Part shown: in pieces, positions 35,219-44,700 of the stretch
Layout: every line of letters starts with the position of its first letter
Position numbering within the stretch: position 1 is the stretch's first letter
Origin: Sphingomonas brevis
Lineage (GTDB): Bacteria > Pseudomonadota > Alphaproteobacteria > Sphingomonadales > Sphingomonadaceae
NCBI RefSeq assembly: GCF_023516505.1
Contig: NZ_JAMGBB010000001.1
Coordinates: forward strand, 930,001-994,000
Direction of reading: 5' to 3'
DNA: 64,000 bases
Position numbers and translations under genes: made by a program
Notes under the pieces: model-generated
What the model was told of the DNA's origin: nothing
Databases searched by the model: none
What the model saw: only the letters and a program-made list of their open reading frames with translations

Positions 35219-35581
<363 letters not shown>

Positions 35582-35622
35582 CGGTTCCGCTTCGCCTTTC
35601 CCTAGGCTAGGCATAGGCGACG

Positions 35623-35832
35623 ATGGACGATCCCCGCCTCGCATCAATGTCGCCTGATGAGCTCAAGGGTCTTATGCGCGCCCTCGGTTACCGGACTCAA
35701 AGCGATCTTGCCAATGCGATCGGTGTCAGCCGCTCGGCCGTCAGCCTGTGGCTGGAAGGCAAGGTCGGAGTTCCCCGGCCCGTGGCCATGCTGCTGCGCA
35801 TGTTGGTCGGCGCCCAACGCCGGGCATTCTAG
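35623..35832 (+). CDS. Small XRE-type helix-turn-helix protein between glnB and glnA
   Basis: A 69-residue protein, almost entirely one Cro/C1-like HTH: MRALGYRTQSDLANAIGVSRSAVSLWLEGKVGVP (shown here only to place it at residues 18-51), followed by VAMLLRMLVG. The pattern Q-x-x-L-A-x-x-I-G-V-S-x-x-x-V-S-x-W is standard for helices 2 and 3. There is no second domain for ligand binding. It starts 41 bases after glnB and ends 116 bases before glnA, on the same strand, so it may be co-transcribed with glnB. A role in nitrogen control is inferred from position only. Confidence 0.85.
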   Translation: MDDPRLASMSPDELKGLMRALGYRTQSDLANAIGVSRSAVSLWLEGKVGVPRPVAMLLRMLVGAQRRAF

Positions 35833-35948
35833 CTTCCTACCGGTGAAAAGTTCACGGCAGTCGTGACTCCGTCACGCTGCGCTGGAATCGGTGAGGCAAT
35901 AGCCAAGGCTTGGGCCAAGGCGATTCTCACATTCCAGCGAGGACCATC

Positions 35949-37361
35949 ATGGCAAATGCGGCGGCGAAAATTCTGAAGCAGATCGAAGAAAATGAGATCG
36001 AGTATGTCGATCTCCGTTTCACGGATCCCAAGGGCAAGTGGCAGCATCTGTCGATGGTCGCTTCGGTCATCGACGAGGACATGCTGACCGACGGCTTCAT
36101 GTTCGACGGCTCGTCGATCGCCGGCTGGAAGGCGATCAACGAGAGCGACATGATCCTGATGCCTGACCTCGAGGCGGCCTATGTCGACCCCTTCTCGGCG
36201 ACGCCCATGCTGATCCTGGTCTGCAACGTGGTCGAACCCTCGACCGGCGAACTTTACGCGCGCGATCCCCGCTCCACCGCCACGCGGGCAGAATCCTATT
36301 TGAAGGCGACCGGCATCGGCGACACTGTATTTGTCGGTCCCGAGGCCGAGTTTTTCATGTTTGACGATGTCCGCTTTGAAGATGGCTACGCCGCCTCCGG
36401 CTTTACTATCGACGATATCGAGCTGCCGACAAACACGGCCACCAAATATGACGGCGGCAACCTTGCCCATCGCCCGCGCGCCAAGGGCGGCTATTTCCCG
36501 GTCGCGCCAGTCGACAGCGCCGTCGATATCCGCGGCGAGATGGTCTCGACGATGATTGAAATGGGCCTGCCCTGCGACAAGCATCACCATGAGGTGGCCG
36601 CCGCCCAGCATGAGCTCGGCCTGACCTATGGCAAGCTGGTCGAGACTGCCGACCGCATGCAGGTCTACAAATATGTCGTCCACATGGTCGCCAACGCCTA
36701 TGGCAAGACGGCAACCTTCATGCCCAAGCCGATTGCTCAGGATAATGGCAGCGGCATGCACACCCACATGTCGATCTGGAAAGGCGGCAAGCCGCTGTTC
36801 GCCGGCAACGGTTATGCCGGGCTGTCGGAAATGGCGCTCTATTTCATTGGCGGCGTGATCAAGCACGCCCGTGCCCTGAACGCCTTCACCAATCCGACGA
36901 CCAATAGTTACAAGCGGCTCGTCCCGGGCTTCGAGGCGCCGGTGCTGCTGGCCTATTCGAGCCGCAACCGCTCTGCATCATGCCGGATACCCTATGGCGC
37001 GGGAGAAAAGGCCAAGCGGGTTGAGTTCCGCTTCCCGGATGCAATGGCAAATCCCTACCTTGCCTATGCAGCGCTGCTGATGGCTGGTCTCGACGGTATT
37101 CAGAGCCGCATTCATCCCGGCGAAGCAATGGACAAGAACCTCTACGACCTGCCGCCGGCCGAGCTGGTCAATGTTCCGACCGTGTGCGGCAGTCTTCGCG
37201 AGGCGCTGGTAGCCCTTGGCAACGACCGGGCCTTCCTGACCAAGGGCGACGTGTTCAGTGACGACCAGATCGATGCCTACATCGAACTCAAGTGGGACGA
37301 GGTCATGCGTTGGGAGACCACGCCGTCGCCGGTTGAGTTCGATATGTATTATTCGGCTTAA
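35949..37361 (+). CDS. glnA: Glutamine synthetase type I
   Basis: ATP-dependent ammonia assimilation enzyme, a dodecamer of 470-residue subunits. Start at ATG 35949 ([16 protein letters not shown]) with GAGGA upstream. [46 protein letters not shown]-like ([15 protein letters not shown]), [26 protein letters not shown] and the adenylylation site DKNLYDLPP (Tyr near residue 398) are present, so it is the GSI-beta form regulated by covalent modification. Confidence 0.98.
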   Translation: MANAAAKILKQIEENEIEYVDLRFTDPKGKWQHLSMVASVIDEDMLTDGFMFDGSSIAGWKAINESDMILMPDLEAAYVDPFSATPMLILVCNVVEPSTGELYARDPRSTATRAESYLKATGIGDTVFVGPEAEFFMFDDVRFEDGYAASGFTIDDIELPTNTATKYDGGNLAHRPRAKGGYFPVAPVDSAVDIRGEMVSTMIEMGLPCDKHHHEVAAAQHELGLTYGKLVETADRMQVYKYVVHMVANAYGKTATFMPKPIAQDNGSGMHTHMSIWKGGKPLFAGNGYAGLSEMALYFIGGVIKHARALNAFTNPTTNSYKRLVPGFEAPVLLAYSSRNRSASCRIPYGAGEKAKRVEFRFPDAMANPYLAYAALLMAGLDGIQSRIHPGEAMDKNLYDLPPAELVNVPTVCGSLREALVALGNDRAFLTKGDVFSDDQIDAYIELKWDEVMRWETTPSPVEFDMYYSA

Positions 37362-37372
37362 GCAATCCGCAG

Positions 37373-37395
37373 CCGCGATGCCGGGGGCATCGTGG
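37373..37395 (+). terminator. Hairpin after glnA
   Basis: Arms CCGCGATGCC and GGCATCGTGG (one G-T pair) surround a GGG loop, 12 bases past the glnA stop. It has no T tract, so it is only a probable terminator. Confidence 0.5.
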
Positions 37396-37503
37396 ACCGG
37401 TTACTCGGCCCGTTAATTAAATGCGGGCCGAAGCCTGAAAGTTACCGGATCGTAACCCTTTGCAGGCCATCGTGCGCGCGTCATGGCGTGTGAGGTCGTC
37501 TCG

Positions 37504-38445
37504 ATGAACAGTTTCCGTAAGGCCATCCTGACCGGGAAGGGCCTCAAGGTTGACCCTGTCGTCCCGCAGAAGAGCACCCGCGGCGCGGTCGAGGACGACC
37601 TGTCGACGGTCGAGGTGCCGCGCGGCGAAGAGCGCTCGCAGAACCACCGCGACGACGATCGCCACCGCCTTGAGCAAGAGACGATCTGCGTTCGGTTCGA
37701 AGGTTCGGAGCATCAGGCCGACCTGATCAACCTGTCCGGTGGCGGAGCCATGATCCGCGCCGACTTTTCCCCGCGCCTGTGGGAGCGCGTCGACCTGATC
37801 TTCGCCGAAGGGTCGGAGATCGAATGCGCCGTTCGCTGGCTGCGTGACGATCGCGTCGGGCTGGAATTCGCTCACGAAACAAAGATCGATTGCGATGCCG
37901 AAACACGCGACAAACTGCTGCTCGATGTCATTCGCCGCAGCTTCGGTGACGTGAAGATTACGACAGCCAAGCGCGAAGATATGCCGATCAGGGCCGCGCC
38001 CTTGGCCAAAAGCCCGGATGAAGAAGACGAGGTCGCCAACAGCCGGCGCAACGAGCGCCGCCATCCGCTCGTGTGGATGGGCCAGGTTTTCTACAACCAC
38101 GATTGCGAGAAGGTTCGGCTGCGCAACATTTCGGAGAATGGCGCCCTGATCGAAGCACCGATCGTCTATCCGCTGGGCGCTGAAATCTATCTGGACCTGG
38201 ATGATGCCGGGCAACATTTCGCCACGGTCAGCTGGACCTTCGGCGACAAGATCGGGCTCAAGTTCAAGGATAAGTTCGATCTTCGGGTACTGGGCAAGTC
38301 AAAGCCGGTAGTGACCCCGTCGATGCTTACCCGCCCCGGCCCTACTCAGGCCATGGCCGATCAGGACAATCCATGGGCCGAGGGCTGGAACCGTCAGTCG
38401 ATTGACGACTTGCGCGACGACCTGGAAGGTTTCCTGAAGCGTTAA
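37504..38445 (+). CDS. Tandem PilZ-domain protein
   Basis: A 313-residue protein from ATG 37504 (MNSFRKAILTGKG) carrying two PilZ-like domains, the c-di-GMP receptor fold. Domain 1 (about residues 50-125) has the arginine cluster in RDDDRHRLEQ and INLSGGGAMI; domain 2 (about 180-270) has RRNERRHPLVW and RNISENGALIE. Domain 2 fits the RxxxR...[D/N]xSxxG rule well, whereas domain 1 has a looser spacing. A cytoplasmic c-di-GMP effector role is inferred; the enzyme at 2206-4557 could supply or remove the signal. Confidence 0.85.
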   Translation: MNSFRKAILTGKGLKVDPVVPQKSTRGAVEDDLSTVEVPRGEERSQNHRDDDRHRLEQETICVRFEGSEHQADLINLSGGGAMIRADFSPRLWERVDLIFAEGSEIECAVRWLRDDRVGLEFAHETKIDCDAETRDKLLLDVIRRSFGDVKITTAKREDMPIRAAPLAKSPDEEDEVANSRRNERRHPLVWMGQVFYNHDCEKVRLRNISENGALIEAPIVYPLGAEIYLDLDDAGQHFATVSWTFGDKIGLKFKDKFDLRVLGKSKPVVTPSMLTRPGPTQAMADQDNPWAEGWNRQSIDDLRDDLEGFLKR

Positions 38446-38481
38446 GCCGCTCACCTATGCCTCCGGGCTAGATTGCGCTGA

Positions 38482-39771
38482 TCAATCCTCCAGGATCAGG
38501 CTGGTCGCCTGGGTTTCACGCATTCTCAGGACCGCAATCAGATAGATTGCACAAAGCCCTGAAATATATATGTAAAACCATTGCTCGTGGCCGATATTCT
38601 TAAGCCACAGAGCAATATATTCCGCCGTCCCGCCAAAGATTGTGTTGGCAATCGCGAAGGGCAGCGCGACCCCTAGCGCGCGTATATCGGCTGGGAACAA
38701 CTCCGCTTTTACGATCGCGTTGATCGACGTGTAACCGGTGACCATCACCAGCGCAGCCATCACCAGAGCGAATGCTTTCCCGACAGTGTGGGTATCGGCC
38801 AGCGTCACAAAAATCGGGTAAGTGAAAAGCGTTCCGCACACCCCAAAGAAGATCATTAGCGGCCGCCGGCCAAGCCGGTCGGACAGCCTCCCGGCAATCG
38901 GCTGCAGCAAGAGCATGATCGCCAAGGCGACGGTCATCAGTTGAGAAGCGGTTGCCTTGTCGAAGCCGCTGGTGTTGGCCAGGAACTTCTGCAGGTAGAT
39001 GGTGTAAGCGTAAAATGACGCCGTGCCCCCCGCGGTGATCGCGATCACGAGGAAGGCTTCACGGGGATGGTGGCGAAACAGGTTGCGAATTGACGATTTC
39101 CGCCGCTCCGTTTGTGCAGCCACATTTTCATAGCTGACCGTCTCGTCGAGACGACGGCGGATGAAGAACACCACAATTGCCAACACCGCCCCGGCGATGA
39201 AGCCGACCCGCCAACCCCAGGCATGCATGGCGTCTTCGCCCAGCACTGCCTGCAGGAATACCAGCAGCGCGAGCGCGCAAAGCTGCCCGCCGATGATTGT
39301 CACATAAAGAAAGCTTGACCAGAATCCGCGTCTTTCGCGGTCGGCGATCTCCGACATGTAGGTCGCGCTCGACCCATATTCGCCGCCAAGGCTCAGCCCC
39401 TGGACGATCCGCGCTACAAGCAGGATTGCCGGCGACAGGATTCCCGCCTGGGCATGGGTCGGCGCGACCGCGATCATCAGCGATCCGAGACACATCAGGC
39501 TGACCGAAAGGGTCAGACCGGCCTTGCGGCCCTTGTGATCGGCGTAGATTCCCATCAGCCAGGCGCCGACCGGCCTCATCACGAAGCCTACGGCAAATAT
39601 TGCCGCGGTCTGGAGCAGCTGCGCCGTCTGGTCGCCCTTGGGAAAAAAGCTGGATGCGAAGTAAAGCGCGAAAGCAGAATAGACGTACCAGTCGAACCAT
39701 TCGACCAGATTGCCGGCCGACCCGCCAACGATGTTTTTCAGGCGGCTGTTACGCTCCTGGCTAGCGGGCAT
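38482..39771 (-). CDS. MHS-family (KgtP/ProP-like) proton symporter
   Basis: A 429-residue major-facilitator protein with 12 predicted helices of the metabolite:H+ symporter family. GGSAGNLVEWFDWYVYSAF, GWLMGIYADHKGRK-like (LMGIYADHKGRKAGL), VQGLSLGGEYGSSATYM and RLSDRLGRRPLMI are hallmarks. The closest described relatives transport 2-oxoglutarate, citrate, proline or shikimate; the substrate here is not certain. Its start overlaps the end of the secreted-protein gene by 11 bases, so it is the last gene of the tamA-led run. Confidence 0.9.
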   Translation of the reverse strand: MPASQERNSRLKNIVGGSAGNLVEWFDWYVYSAFALYFASSFFPKGDQTAQLLQTAAIFAVGFVMRPVGAWLMGIYADHKGRKAGLTLSVSLMCLGSLMIAVAPTHAQAGILSPAILLVARIVQGLSLGGEYGSSATYMSEIADRERRGFWSSFLYVTIIGGQLCALALLVFLQAVLGEDAMHAWGWRVGFIAGAVLAIVVFFIRRRLDETVSYENVAAQTERRKSSIRNLFRHHPREAFLVIAITAGGTASFYAYTIYLQKFLANTSGFDKATASQLMTVALAIMLLLQPIAGRLSDRLGRRPLMIFFGVCGTLFTYPIFVTLADTHTVGKAFALVMAALVMVTGYTSINAIVKAELFPADIRALGVALPFAIANTIFGGTAEYIALWLKNIGHEQWFYIYISGLCAIYLIAVLRMRETQATSLILED

Positions 39772-40333
39772 CGAACTTGGTCACTTCGAGCAAGAAATAG
39801 CGCTCCCCGTTTCGAGTCATCCGCAATTGCCCGGGAAACACCGCCCCGTTCGAATTGAGTAGGCCATCGAAACGGAATTCCTGCCACGCCCTGCCGCCCT
39901 CTGCGGGAACCTCGTTTACGGCGCCGCTCAATTGGCCGTCCGGTCCAATCCGGAACCAGGTCGCAACCGGGCCCGGCACGCTGAACAGATTGACGCCTTC
40001 CGCCAAATGCCGCGGCAACTGTTCGGCTGCAACCTGAAGCTGCTGGTAGAAGCCGAACTGGGCCCGCTCCTCATCCCACATTTCCTTGGGCATCGGCTGC
40101 GCCTGACCGCCCCGCTCGATCGTCCCACCGGTCGAGGAAAGCGTCATTCGCCGAAGCCCTTTGGCTTCGCCGAGATCAACCGGCCAGCTCTCGCTCACCA
40201 CTTTGCCGTCGCGGTCGATGCTCGACCGTACCGCGATCTTGAGGACTTGGCCGGGTGGATAGACTTCGGCCTTACCTTCCCAGCTAAGCGTCAACGGACT
40301 GGCTGCTGCCGCCAATAAGGCAAGGCCAATCAA
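39761..40333 (-). CDS. Secreted protein of unknown function, TTG start
   Basis: No family recognised. The real start is probably TTG 40333, which overlaps the permease stop as TTGA and has GGGGAG seven bases upstream; longer frames to 40492 lie inside that gene. This gives 190 residues beginning MIGLALLAAAASPLTLSW, a short signal peptide. The mature part contains VVSESWPVDLGEAKGLRRMTL and WQEFRFDGLLNSNGAVFPGQLRM, suggesting a small beta-rich periplasmic domain. It sits in the tamA-tamB operon. Confidence 0.78.
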   Translation of the reverse strand: MIGLALLAAAASPLTLSWEGKAEVYPPGQVLKIAVRSSIDRDGKVVSESWPVDLGEAKGLRRMTLSSTGGTIERGGQAQPMPKEMWDEERAQFGFYQQLQVAAEQLPRHLAEGVNLFSVPGPVATWFRIGPDGQLSGAVNEVPAEGGRAWQEFRFDGLLNSNGAVFPGQLRMTRNGERYFLLEVTKFDAR

Positions 40334-41757
40334 GCCGCCGCTCCCCTCGCCTTCTCGGCAAGGCGTCCGCTGTACGCCATATAGATCAGCAGCCCGATAA
40401 TCTGGGCGATCACGAAGAACTTCTGGGTCTGCCATGGCAGGTTGAGAAACAGATAAACGCAGCCCAAAATGCCGCCCAGGCCGACGACCCATGGCAGGGG
40501 CGTCCTGAATTTGCGTTCGCGATCAGGCTCGCGGCGGCGGAGTACCAGCATCGCGGCGCAAACCGCCGTGAAAGCTGCGAGTGTCCCCGCGTTGGCCAAG
40601 GCTGCAATCCTATCGAGCGGGATAATGCCGGCAAAAGCCGAGGTGACGACCGCGGTGAAGACGGTGATGCGCACCGGCGAGCCGCGGCTGGAAACCCGGG
40701 CCAGACTGCTCGGCAGAAGTCCATCGCGGGCGATGGTGAAGAAGATGCGGCTCTGTCCATAGAAGAAGGCAAGGATGACGGTCGGCAAAGCGACTACGGC
40801 CGAGACTGCAAGGATCTTGGCCGCCCAAGGCTGCCCGATTTCGCGCAAAATGAGCGCCAATGGCTCCGGACTATTGGCGAAGCCGGTGTAGGGAACCGCG
40901 CCGATCGCGGCCGCCGCGATCGCCATGTAGATAAGCACGCAAACCGCCATTGATCCGACAATGCCGATTGCCAGATCCCGGCCGGGATTCTTCGCTTCCT
41001 CGGCCGCGGTGGCAATTGCGTCGAAGCCGTAGAAAGCAAAAAAGATAATGGCTGCGGCCGCCATCACGCCGACTTCGGTCGCCTTTCCATCGGCGCCTAT
41101 TACCGTGTGCTTGGCGAAGCCTTGGGCCATGAACGGCTCGAAATGCGCGGAATTGAACACGCCGAATGCCACCACCAGGAACAAGGCCAGCGCCAGCAAT
41201 TTGATCACCACCAATATCGCGTTGAGCGTCGCGCTCTCGCGTGTTCCGGCGATCAGCAGGCCCGCGACGACCACGATGATGAAGATCGCCGGGATATTGA
41301 TGATCCCGCCAAGCTCCGGCCCCTGCGCCAGGCTCATTGGATAGTTGAGATACTCATGCAGCAGCGGCGCGGCGTAGCCGGACCAGCCGACCGCGACCGC
41401 GCTCACCACCAATGTATATTCAAGGATCAGGGCAACCCCGATCATCCAGGCGATAAGCTCGCCAAAGACAACATAGGAATAAGTATAAGCCGACCCCGAC
41501 GCCGGGATCATCGTCGCAACTTCGGCATAGGCCAGCGCCGCGCAGGCGCAGATCACGCCGGCGATGGCGAATGACAGGATCACGGCCGGCCCGGCCTTGC
41601 CCGCGCCAACACCAATCAACGTGAGAATGCCGGTTCCGACGATGGCGCCGACCCCTAGCGCGACGAGGTGCGGCCAGGACAATGTCTGCGCCAGCCGGTG
41701 ATGCTCCGGCATGTCCTCACGAGCGACAATCGACTTGCGAACGTTCCAGTTCTTCAC
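40330..41757 (-). CDS. APC-family amino-acid permease
   Basis: A 475-residue transporter of the amino acid-polyamine-organocation superfamily with 12-14 helices, similar to the cationic amino-acid (CAT/YfnA-like) group. VGAIVGTGILTLIGVGAGKAGP, PASGSAYTYSYVVFGE, IFFAFYGFDAIATAAEEAKNP and LPTVILAFFYGQSRIFF are typical. The start is taken as GTG 41757 (VKNWNVRKSIV), which has GAGGGGGA just before it; an upstream frame to 41844 lies within tamB. Substrate unknown. Confidence 0.9.
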   Translation of the reverse strand: MKNWNVRKSIVAREDMPEHHRLAQTLSWPHLVALGVGAIVGTGILTLIGVGAGKAGPAVILSFAIAGVICACAALAYAEVATMIPASGSAYTYSYVVFGELIAWMIGVALILEYTLVVSAVAVGWSGYAAPLLHEYLNYPMSLAQGPELGGIINIPAIFIIVVVAGLLIAGTRESATLNAILVVIKLLALALFLVVAFGVFNSAHFEPFMAQGFAKHTVIGADGKATEVGVMAAAAIIFFAFYGFDAIATAAEEAKNPGRDLAIGIVGSMAVCVLIYMAIAAAAIGAVPYTGFANSPEPLALILREIGQPWAAKILAVSAVVALPTVILAFFYGQSRIFFTIARDGLLPSSLARVSSRGSPVRITVFTAVVTSAFAGIIPLDRIAALANAGTLAAFTAVCAAMLVLRRREPDRERKFRTPLPWVVGLGGILGCVYLFLNLPWQTQKFFVIAQIIGLLIYMAYSGRLAEKARGAAA

Positions 41758-41768
41758 CGGCTTCCCCC

Positions 41769-44700
41769 TCAATAATCCTTGCTGACACGCACGTTGGCAC
41801 TGGTTCGGCCAATCGTCGAGACCGACGACAGGATCGAGAGCCAACGCGTGACCTGATATTCCGCCCGCGTCGCCGAATAACCCTGACCATCCGTGATCAC
41901 TTCCACGAAAAGTTTCCGGGTAAGGTACTTGCCCGCCGACACGGCAGTCTTCTGTCCGGTTGCGACGTCGGCCGGAAGAATCCGCAACCGGTCCAGCCCG
42001 ACGGCCCGGCGAAGCGCGTTGATCGGGTCCAGTGTGCCGGACCCAGAGCGGAGCGCCGCCACGGCAGTTGCCAATTGAAGTGCCTCCGGCGCCGACAGGT
42101 TGGTGATCGACGTCCCAAACAACAGCCGCGAAAGCAGTTCGTCCTGCGGCAACTGAGGTACGGAGGCGAAGGTGATTTCAGGCTTCAGCCCGGTCCCACC
42201 GACCAGGATACTGGCGTCCAATCCCTGGATCTGGGCCGCTGCCCTGATGTCGAGGAATGGGTCGGGAGGACTCTCTCCACGGAACCGGATCGCGCCGCGA
42301 TCAAGCCGGAAATTACGTCCGGCAAATTCATAGTCGCCCCGGATCAGGTCCGCTCGCCCGGTCAACCGCGGCGCATCGACTGTGCCTTTGACGCTAAGGT
42401 CGGTCGTCCATCTGCTATCGATGCCAAGTCCGCGCACATTAAGCTCGCCGCCGGCCACATCGACATCGAGCTTCCACGGCTGGAGCTGCCGCAGTTCGAT
42501 AACCTCATCGGCATCCTGTCCGACATTTCGAACCACCAATTGCGGCACCGATGCCGCCGCGCTCGCCCTGCCGAGGGTGAAGCGCCCGCTATCGAGGTGC
42601 AGCTTGCCGCTGATCGTTCCACCTTCGCCGCCCGACTTGATCGCCAGCGGTCCGGTTACCGTTGCGGCCAAATCATCGCGGTCGAGCAAGCGGGCTCTCG
42701 CCGCGTCGAACTTGAGGTCCAGTCCGGTCTTGCCGCCCGAAAAATCGACCGTGCCGCTGCCGCTGATCGTGCCGCCGCCGGGAGTGGATCCGGTAATTCC
42801 GGACAGGACCAGCCTCGGCCCGGCGAACCGGCCCTGTGCATGGACTCGCTCGACCACCATACCGGTGACGGCGCTTTCGATTCTCGCGCCGTCGGCCTTG
42901 AGCGAGCCGCGAATCTGCGGTTCGACCAGCCGCCCGCCGATATCGGCGCCGATCGCGATCGGGCCCGACAGGTCGAAAACCTCGACGCCCGACAGACGCC
43001 ACAGCGTGTCAGCGGGGCCCGCATAGCGCATCTGCAGCAACATCGGCGCATTCATCAGTTCGGCGACGATCGGGCCGCGACCCAAAGGCGCGAACCGGGC
43101 CTGCGCCCGGCCGATTGCCTTCCCGTCGCTGACCGCGACCGCGCGCAACGCCGCCCGGCCCTGACCCAGCACCGCGTTGACGCCCACATCGATCGGTTTT
43201 GAGGTCAGCACCAATCCGGCCCGGCTAAGTCCGCGCACCCGCAAATTGGCGCTGCCCGAGGGCTGACCTGCCCAGCTATATTCGACACGGCCGCTGGCAA
43301 TTCCCCCCAGCTCCGCCTTGGGCCAGACGACATCGAGCAATTGCAACGGCAGAGCCTGGATGTCGGCGCGGAACTGCGGCTGATCGCCGGTCCGGCCGGA
43401 AAGCGTTCCGAGGCCGCCACCAAAGCGTACGCGCGTCGGTGCGACCTCCCATCCGCCAGCGACCCTGGTCAAAACCGCCGGGCTTTCCAGCGTCAATGGC
43501 TTGCGATCCAGTTCGCCACGGCCGGTAACGCTGACCCTGTCCGGTGTGACATTGGCCAAGGCGACGAGTTGGAATGCGCTACCGCGCATTCCCGAAACCG
43601 CGGCACGCACCTGGCCCGTACCATTGACCAGATGCGCATTCGCCGAGACCCGCGCCAGCGAAACGCCACTGGTTGAGAGCCCGCGCGCGGTAACGACGCC
43701 GTCGAGCGTCGTCTGCTCCTCAGCAAGGATGATCGTCCCGTCGACCCGTCCGGTACGGACACTCAAGGCCGGCGGGCCGGCGAGGTTGAGGCCGTTGGCC
43801 GCGAGGTGAGCTTCGATCCGCTGATCGTCGTTGACCGGCGCGAAATCGAGCGTCCCATTAATTGGCCCGTTTGCAAGCCGGAGCTGGCCGGTGAATCCTC
43901 CGGGATCGGCCCTGAGCGATCCGGTCGCAGTGGAGCCGGCGACATTCAGCGCCGCAATGGCGATCGTCGTCTTCTCGCCCCGGGGCAGCAGGATATCGCC
44001 GTTGGAGGTGAAGGGGCCGAGCCGGGATTGGCCTTCCGCCCGATAGGCAAAGCCCTGTACGGTCGGATCGAGGAACAGCCGCATGTCACGGATGCCCAGC
44101 ACGTCATTGGGACGCTCCAGGAACAGCTCCACCTTGGGCCGCTCGATACGACCGTCGAGCCGCAGCCGGAGCGGCCCATATTGCGCCTGAGTCCCGCGCG
44201 CCTCGATCAGGAAGGTGCCGTCCTTGCGGCGAATGCCCGCCCCTGACAGCCGCAGCTTGGGGGAATAAAGCTGCAGGTTGGTTAGGTGCACAATGCCATC
44301 ATTGCCGCGTTCAAGGTCCGTGGTCAGGCGCGGCAGACCTCCGGTCAGGGAGGCAAAAAAGCTGTTATCGAGCCGGCGGACCCAGGCCTGCGCCTTGCCG
44401 AGCACCCTGGATCCCTTGCCTCCCGGGCCCGGCACAACCTGGAGCTGCGTTTCCACATCGACGACGCCAAGGCCTGGAATCAGGTAGCGCTTCATCCCGC
44501 CGGATATGGCGATGTCGAACCGGCCGGTCTTAAGGTCGATCAACAGCGAAAGCGTGCCGTTGACCTTGGCGCTGGAAAGCTTGAGCTTTTCGCCCCGGGC
44601 GAACTGCGGAGTGATCGCCAGAAATCCCTGCAGGCTAAGGTTGGCCAATATCCCGCCTGCGATATCGCCCACTCCGGTAATCGCCCGCGCCTTTAGCAGC

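Noticed and set aside
41682-43202. 506-codon plus-strand frame inside tamB
   Set aside because: Its translation is Arg/Asp/Gln-rich shadow sequence; the minus-strand TamB C-terminal domain is clearly the real protein.
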